DNA from: Intrasporangiaceae bacterium
GTDB lineage: Bacteria; Actinomycetota; Actinomycetes; Actinomycetales; Dermatophilaceae
Reading direction: 5' to 3'
Assembly (NCBI GenBank): GCA_012518475.1
Contig: JAAYSB010000035.1
Span: 1-12,764 of the forward strand
Length of the DNA: 12,764 nucleotides
This document shows positions 8,292 through 12,764 of this stretch, piece by piece; position 1 is the stretch's first letter, and every line of letters begins with the position of its first letter. The notes under the pieces were generated by a model. That model searched no databases. It was not told where the DNA came from and worked only from the letters and a program-made list of their open reading frames with translations. The position numbers and the translations under genes were made by a program.

Positions 8292-11200
8292 TCACCGGCG
8301 CGGCGGCACCACGCCCGGATCGGCGCCGCCCGATCCGCTGCTCGATCCGCTGCTCGCCGCACCGGCAGCAGCGGCGATGTCGTCGAGGAACACCGCCTCG
8401 ATGAGCTGGGTGGCCCACTCGAGGATGGGACGGTCCCGCACCGGGCGACCACCGATGCGCGCTGTCTTCGGGTGGGGCACGAGGATGACGCCGAGACTGC
8501 TCTTGATGAGGGTTCCCGGATAGACCCGGCCCAGCCGCAGCTGCTGGGACTCCTTGAGCTCGGTCACGGGACCGAAGCGGATCGTGCTCCCCTGCACCGA
8601 GATGTCGGCGATCCCGGCCTTGCGCGCGACGGTGCGCAACCGGGCCACCTCACGGAGACTGACGACCGGCTCCGGCAGCGGACCGTAGCGGTCGATGAGC
8701 TCGGCCTCGATCTCGGCGAGCTCGGCCTCGTCCTTGACCAGCGCGAGCTTCTTGTAGGCCTCGAGCCGCAGCCGCTCCCCCGGGATGTAGTCGTGCGGCA
8801 GGTGCGCATCGACGGGCAGGTCGATCTTGACCTCGGCCGGAGCCTTGTCGCCCTCACCCTTGAAGTCGGCGACGGCCTCGCCGACGAGTCGGACATAGAG
8901 ATCGAAGCCGACCCCGGCGATGTGCCCGGACTGCTCCCCGCCGAGCAGGTTGCCTGCCCCGCGGATCTCGAGGTCCTTCATCGCCACCTGCATGCCGGCG
9001 CCGAGATCGGTATGCGACGCGATCGTCTCGAGGCGGTCGTGGGCGGTCTCGGTGAGCGGCTTCTCCGCCGGATAGAGGAAGTAGGCGTAGGCGCGCTCGC
9101 GACCTCGGCCCACCCGCCCGCGCAGCTGGTGCAGCTGGGAGAGGCCGAGGACGTCGGCCCGCTCGACGATGAGGGTGTTCGCGTTGGAGATGTCGAGACC
9201 GGTCTCGACGATGGTCGTGCAGACGAGGACGTCATACTTCTTCTCCCAGAAGTCGACGACGACCTCCTCGAGCAGGTTCTCGTTCATCTGCCCGTGCGCG
9301 GTGGCAACGCGGGCCTCGGGGACGAGCTCACGCAGGCGGGAGGCGGCCCGCTCGATGGAGGACACCTTGTTGTGGACGAAGAACACCTGCCCCTCGCGGA
9401 GCAGCTCTCGTCGGATGGCGGCGACGATCTGCTTCTCGTCATACGGCCCGACATAGGTGAGGATCGGGTGCCGCTCCTCGGGCGGCGTTGCGAGAGTGGA
9501 CATCTCGCGGATCCCGGTGACGGCCATCTCGAGCGTCCGCGGGATCGGGGTGGCGGACATGGCGAGCACGTCCACGGCGGTCCGCAGCGCCTTGAGCTGC
9601 TCCTTGTGCTCGACGCCGAAGCGCTGCTCCTCGTCGATGACGACGAGACCGAGGCTCTTGAACCGGACGGAGTTCGCGAGCAGTCGGTGCGTGCCGATGA
9701 CGACGTCCACGGTGCCGTCGGCGAGGCCCTTGACGACCTCTGCGGCCTCGCGGTCGGTCTGGAAGCGGGACAGGGCCTTGACGACGACGGGGAACCCGGC
9801 ATACCGCTCGGAGAAGGTGTTGTAGTGCTGCTGGACGAGCAGGGTCGTCGGCACAAGGACGGCGACCTGCTTGCCGTCCTGCACGGCCTTGAACGCGGCG
9901 CGCACGGCGATCTCGGTCTTGCCGTAGCCGACGTCACCACAGATGAGCCGGTCCATCGGGACCGAGCGCTCCATGTCGGCCTTGACTTCGTCGATGCTGC
10001 TCAGCTGGTCCGGGGTCTCGATGTGCGCGAAGGCGTCTTCGAGCTCGCGCTGCCAGGGGGTGTCGGGGCTGAACGCGTGGCCGGAGGTCGCCATTCGAGC
10101 CGAGTACAGGCGGATCAGCTCGTTGGCGATCTGCTTGACGTAGCGCCGGGCGCGGCTCTTGGTCTTGTGCCAGTCCGAGCCGCCGAGCTTGTTGACCGTC
10201 GGCGCCTCCCCGCCGACGTAGCGGGTGACCTGGTCGAGCTGGTCGGTGGGCACATACAGACGGTCGGCGGGCTGGCCGCGCTTGCTCGAGGCGTACTCGA
10301 TGACGAGGTACTCGCGGGTCGCGCCCTGGATCGTGCGCTGGGCCATCTCGACGAACCGGCCGACACCGTGCTGCTCGTGGACGACGAAGTCACCGGTGCG
10401 CAGCTGGAGGGGGTCGACCTGGTTGCGCCGCCGCGACGGCATCTTGCGCATGTCCTTGGTCGAGGCCTGGCCGGGGGCGCTGCCGGTGAGGTCCGACTCG
10501 GTGATGACCGCGATCTTGTCCTGCTCCGCGAGGAAGCCGCTGCCGAGCGCGCCGTGGGTGACGACGATCTGGCCGGGGGCCGGCGGCGCCGCGTCGTCGG
10601 TCTGGGTCGCGGGGATGTCGTTCTCCGAGAGGAGCTCGACGACGCGCTTGCCGAGGCCGGGCGCCTCGGTGACGACGATGACCGACCAGGAGTCGGCGAG
10701 GTACTCGCGCAGTGTGCGCACGGCGTCCTCGGTGTTGCCGCGGAACGTCGGTGCCGGGACGGTATGCGTCGGGATCGCCTCGTCGACGTCACCGGAGCTC
10801 AGCTCGTCGTCAACGCTGGAATCGATGACCCCGAAGGGCGTGACGTCCACCCACGTCCGACCGAGTCGGGTGGCGTGCTCGCGTAGCTCGGCGAGCGACC
10901 AGAACGAGCTCGACCCGAGCAGCTCCTGGAGGTCGATCGGGACCGCGTTGCCGGCGGCTGCGTTGGCCCAGCCGGCGTCGAGGAACTCCTGGCTCGTCGC
11001 CACGAGGTCGTGGGCGCGGGTGCGCACCCGCTCCGGGTCGAGGAGGACGACCGCAGCCTGCTCGGCAATGACGTCGAGGAGGGTCTCCATCCCGTCGATG
11101 AGTGCGGGGGCCAGCGACTCCATGCCCTCGACCGCGATGCCGGCGGCGATCTTGTCGAGCATGTCGATCGCGCCGGGCAGGTGCTCGGTGAGCGCGGCGG

Positions 11201-11975
11201 CGCGCGCCCGCACCTGGTCGGTGAGTAGGACCTCGCGGCAGGGCGGCGCCCAGAGCCCGTGCTCGGCGATGTCGAGGGAGCGCTGGTCGGCGACCTTGAA
11301 CCAACGGACCTCCTCGACGTCGTCGCCGAAGAACTCGACGCGGATCGGGTGGTCCTCGGTGGGTGGGAAGACATCGAGGATGCCTCCGCGGACGGCGAAC
11401 TCACCACGGCGTTCGACGAGGTCGGTGCGGTGGTAGGCAGCGGCCGCGAGCGCCTCGACGACCTCCTCGAGGGGGCGGGTGTCGCCGGTGCGCAGGGACA
11501 CCGGGGCGAGGTCACCGAGGCCCTTGGCGATCGGCTGGAGCACCGAGCGGATGGGGGCAACCACGATGTCGAGCGGCCCGTAGACGGGGTCGCTGGGATC
11601 CGGGTGGGCGAGCCGTCGCAGCACCGCGAGCCGGGTGCCCACGGTGTCGCTGCGGGGGCTGAGTCGTTCGTGCGGCAGGGTCTCCCAGCTGGGGAACATT
11701 GCGACCCGGTTGCGGTCGTAGGTGTCGCACAGCGCCCGGGTGAGGTCCTCGGCGTCACGGCTGGTCGCGGTGACGACGAGCAGCGGACGCTGGGCGATGG
11801 CCGCGGTGAGGAGCGGCTGAGCCCCTCGGGCACACGCGATGTCGATCCGGTCACTGCCGGCCCGGACCGCGGTGCGGGCACGGGAGAAGGCAGCACTGTC
11901 GCCCAGCGCCAGCGCGAGGTTGCGCAGCGCGGGGGTCTCCATTGCCGAGCCCTGGGGCATCACGGTCGCGGTCAC
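8292..11975 (-). CDS. mfd: Transcription-repair coupling factor Mfd
   Basis: Mfd removes stalled RNA polymerase from DNA lesions with ATP and recruits UvrA for nucleotide excision repair. The 1227-residue protein shows the whole family layout: an N-terminal UvrB-like region (about 20-390, with FPSWETLPHERLSPRSD at 94-110 and the RRGEFAVRGGILDVFP block at 189-204), the RNA-polymerase-interacting domain (about 522-590, TGDFVVHEQHGVGRF), and helicase domains with Walker A GDVGYGKT (680-687), DEEQ (781-784), SATPIPRT (807-814) and QLRGRVGRGR (950-959). The C-terminal TRCF domain runs from about 1060 to 1170, followed by an Ala/Ser/Gly tail. I chose the GTG at 11975, which has AGAGAGGA about 8 nt upstream. 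ATGs at 11960 and 11942 are possible; an upstream extension to 12059 would cross the probable terminator. It is followed by the lipoprotein gene. Confidence 0.97.
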   Translation of the reverse strand: MTATVMPQGSAMETPALRNLALALGDSAAFSRARTAVRAGSDRIDIACARGAQPLLTAAIAQRPLLVVTATSRDAEDLTRALCDTYDRNRVAMFPSWETLPHERLSPRSDTVGTRLAVLRRLAHPDPSDPVYGPLDIVVAPIRSVLQPIAKGLGDLAPVSLRTGDTRPLEEVVEALAAAAYHRTDLVERRGEFAVRGGILDVFPPTEDHPIRVEFFGDDVEEVRWFKVADQRSLDIAEHGLWAPPCREVLLTDQVRARAAALTEHLPGAIDMLDKIAAGIAVEGMESLAPALIDGMETLLDVIAEQAAVVLLDPERVRTRAHDLVATSQEFLDAGWANAAAGNAVPIDLQELLGSSSFWSLAELREHATRLGRTWVDVTPFGVIDSSVDDELSSGDVDEAIPTHTVPAPTFRGNTEDAVRTLREYLADSWSVIVVTEAPGLGKRVVELLSENDIPATQTDDAAPPAPGQIVVTHGALGSGFLAEQDKIAVITESDLTGSAPGQASTKDMRKMPSRRRNQVDPLQLRTGDFVVHEQHGVGRFVEMAQRTIQGATREYLVIEYASSKRGQPADRLYVPTDQLDQVTRYVGGEAPTVNKLGGSDWHKTKSRARRYVKQIANELIRLYSARMATSGHAFSPDTPWQRELEDAFAHIETPDQLSSIDEVKADMERSVPMDRLICGDVGYGKTEIAVRAAFKAVQDGKQVAVLVPTTLLVQQHYNTFSERYAGFPVVVKALSRFQTDREAAEVVKGLADGTVDVVIGTHRLLANSVRFKSLGLVVIDEEQRFGVEHKEQLKALRTAVDVLAMSATPIPRTLEMAVTGIREMSTLATPPEERHPILTYVGPYDEKQIVAAIRRELLREGQVFFVHNKVSSIERAASRLRELVPEARVATAHGQMNENLLEEVVVDFWEKKYDVLVCTTIVETGLDISNANTLIVERADVLGLSQLHQLRGRVGRGRERAYAYFLYPAEKPLTETAHDRLETIASHTDLGAGMQVAMKDLEIRGAGNLLGGEQSGHIAGVGFDLYVRLVGEAVADFKGEGDKAPAEVKIDLPVDAHLPHDYIPGERLRLEAYKKLALVKDEAELAEIEAELIDRYGPLPEPVVSLREVARLRTVARKAGIADISVQGSTIRFGPVTELKESQQLRLGRVYPGTLIKSSLGVILVPHPKTARIGGRPVRDRPILEWATQLIEAVFLDDIAAAAGAASSGSSSGSGGADPGVVPPRR
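8331..8354 (-). repeat. Tandem 12-bp duplication in the mfd 3' end
   Basis: CGATCCGCTGCT occurs twice in exact tandem (8331-8342 and 8343-8354). On the coding strand it encodes SSGS twice in the low-complexity Ala/Ser/Gly tail of Mfd, after the last conserved domain. The frame is kept. It looks like slippage in a disordered tail with no expected effect on the enzyme. Confidence 0.85.
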
Positions 11976-12015
11976 GTGCTCAATCCTCTCTCGCTGTGCC
12001 AGTCCCTCCACAACC

Positions 12016-12032
12016 TCGCAATTGCGAAGATA
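12016..12032 (-). promoter_or_regulatory. mfd leader: perfect 12-bp palindrome and possible -10 box
   Basis: TCGCAATTGCGA (12016-12027) is a perfect palindrome about 41 nt upstream of the mfd start. Overlapping its edge, TATCTT on the minus strand (12032-12027) fits the TAnnnT -10 pattern and would place the transcription start inside the palindrome, a good place for an operator. There is no convincing -35 hexamer. The palindrome does not match the actinobacterial LexA box (GAAC-N4-GTTC). Confidence 0.35.
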
Positions 12033-12041
12033 CGGAGGGGG

Positions 12042-12062
12042 AAACGCTTGCTGGAGCAAGCG
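12042..12062 (-). terminator. Probable intrinsic terminator after pth
   Basis: In the 123-nt gap between pth and mfd, CGCTTGCT (12045-12052) and AGCAAGCG (12055-12062) are perfect reverse complements, giving a 7-bp stem with a tetraloop. On the minus strand the stem is followed by TTT and then C-rich DNA, a short U-tract typical of weak actinobacterial terminators. It would separate pth transcription from mfd. Confidence 0.6.
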
Positions 12063-12098
12063 GTGTCATCGTCAACGGGGTGGACCCGGAGGTGGCCG

Positions 12099-12698
12099 TC
12101 ACCGTGGTGAGTGGAAGCGCTGCTGCGCGGCAAGCAGCCCCTCCTGGGCGAGAAGCTCGACTGCATCAGCAGCATCCCCGACGAGGAACGGCAGGTCGGC
12201 ATGCTCCGTGGCCGAGAAGTCCCGCAGCACAAAGTCCGCGGCGTCCATCCGCCCCGGCGGCCGGCCGATGCCGACCCGGATCCGCGCATACTCCCGCGTC
12301 CCGAGTGACTTGCTGATCGAGCGGAGCCCGTTGTGGCCGCCCTCTCCCCCGTCGGCCTTGAGCCGGACCTGGCCGGCCTCGAGGTCGAGCTCGTCATGGA
12401 TGACGACGAGCCGGTCCGGCCCGGCGCCGTAGAACCCGAGCAGGGCCTTGACCGGACCGCCGGACTCGTTCATGTACGACGTCGGGACGGCGATCACCGC
12501 AGCGGGTCCGGGGACTCCGGCGGGCATACCGAGACGTACCTGGGCCGCTACGCAGCGGGACTTGTGCGCCTTGAGCGGCGAGGCATACCTCTTCGCGAGC
12601 TCGGCAACCACCATGGCGCCGACATTGTGCCGGTTCCCGGCGTAGCGGTCACCGGGGTTGCCGAGGCCGACGACGACCCAGGGCGGGTTCTCGGGCAT
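12099..12698 (-). CDS. pth: Peptidyl-tRNA hydrolase
   Basis: Pth frees tRNA from peptidyl-tRNAs that drop off the ribosome. The protein has 199 residues, the normal size. Landmarks are VVVGLGNPGDRYAGNRHNVG (8-27) with N14 and the catalytic H24, PTSYMNESG (72-80) with N77, VVIHDELDL (98-106) with D102, GGEGGHNGLRSI (117-128) with N123, and YARIRVGIGRP. These match the catalytic and substrate-binding set of E. coli Pth (N10, H20, N68, D93, N114). The ATG at 12698 has AAGGGA about 7 nt upstream. The gene is usually preceded by rplY (ribosomal protein L25), which would lie beyond the window. A probable terminator follows it, so it seems to end its own transcript before mfd. Confidence 0.97.
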   Translation of the reverse strand: MPENPPWVVVGLGNPGDRYAGNRHNVGAMVVAELAKRYASPLKAHKSRCVAAQVRLGMPAGVPGPAAVIAVPTSYMNESGGPVKALLGFYGAGPDRLVVIHDELDLEAGQVRLKADGGEGGHNGLRSISKSLGTREYARIRVGIGRPPGRMDAADFVLRDFSATEHADLPFLVGDAADAVELLAQEGLLAAQQRFHSPR

Positions 12699-12731
12699 CT
12701 CGGTTCCCTTCGTGGTGATGGTGCGGAGCAG

Positions 12732-12757
12732 ACGGGCGAGGGGCCCCGGACGCCCGT
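12732..12757 (-). other. GC-rich hairpin upstream of pth
   Basis: ACGGGCG (12732-12738) and CGCCCGT (12751-12757) form a perfect 7-bp stem around a 12-nt loop that itself contains GGGGCCCC. It lies 34 nt upstream of the pth start, and no T-run follows on either strand. It could be a terminator of the gene beyond the window or part of the pth leader. I see no coding sequence in 12699-12764. Confidence 0.3.
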
Positions 12758-12764
12758 GGCGTGC

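Noticed and set aside
7431..10886. Very long plus-strand ORF (over 1,100 codons) opposite mazG, the lipoprotein gene and mfd
   Set aside because: It is the antisense of well-recognised genes. High G+C removes stop codons there, and its product is an Asp/Gly/Arg/Leu-rich string with no recognisable domain.
11976..12059. Upstream extension of mfd by 28 codons
   Set aside because: It would start inside the probable terminator stem and translate the palindrome. The GTG at 11975 has a good ribosome site and gives the expected family length.

Overview
This is a high-G+C actinobacterial chromosome segment. The gene set and lipoprotein, tRNA and promoter styles suggest Micrococcales, perhaps near Intrasporangiaceae/Dermatophilaceae; that placement is inference, not a search result. 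It is mostly housekeeping DNA. Ten genes lie head to tail on the minus strand, and one regulator gene and one tRNA gene face them on the plus strand at the left end.

Left end (1-1089, plus strand): a tRNA gene with a -10 box 7 nt upstream, then a regulatory-looking stretch of about 270 nt. That stretch holds a partial repeat of the tRNA 3' end and a perfect inverted repeat. A TetR-family regulator follows, probably leaderless, and converges on the minus-strand cluster with only 24 nt between them.

Minus-strand cluster, in order of transcription (right to left): pth (peptidyl-tRNA hydrolase), a probable intrinsic terminator, mfd (transcription-repair coupling factor), a SurA-N-like lipoprotein, mazG (nucleotide pyrophosphohydrolase), psuK and psuG (pseudouridine kinase and pseudouridine-5'-phosphate glycosidase), eno (enolase), an FtsB/DivIC-like septum protein, a DUF501 protein and a Ppx/GppA phosphatase. 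Several junctions overlap or nearly touch: mazG/psuK by 8 nt, ftsB-like/DUF501 by GTGA, DUF501/ppx by ATGA, and eno/ftsB-like 4 nt apart. This implies operons with translational coupling. The mfd-mazG-eno-DivIC-DUF501-ppx order is a conserved actinobacterial neighbourhood; Mycobacterium tuberculosis has it at Rv1020-Rv1026, with a TetR gene (Rv1019) beside mfd. The psuK-psuG pair between mazG and eno is the accessory part here. Mfd, MazG, PsuK/PsuG and Ppx together suit a theme of nucleic-acid damage, nucleotide clean-up and phosphate turnover.

I found no phage, insertion sequence, CRISPR array or defence system, and no clearly new multi-gene system. The points most worth a second look are the tRNA (a UAA anticodon in a short-variable-arm body with discriminator G, in a window where I see no TTA codon) and a DNA-level excess of the hexamer GCATAC/GTATGC in several reading phases.
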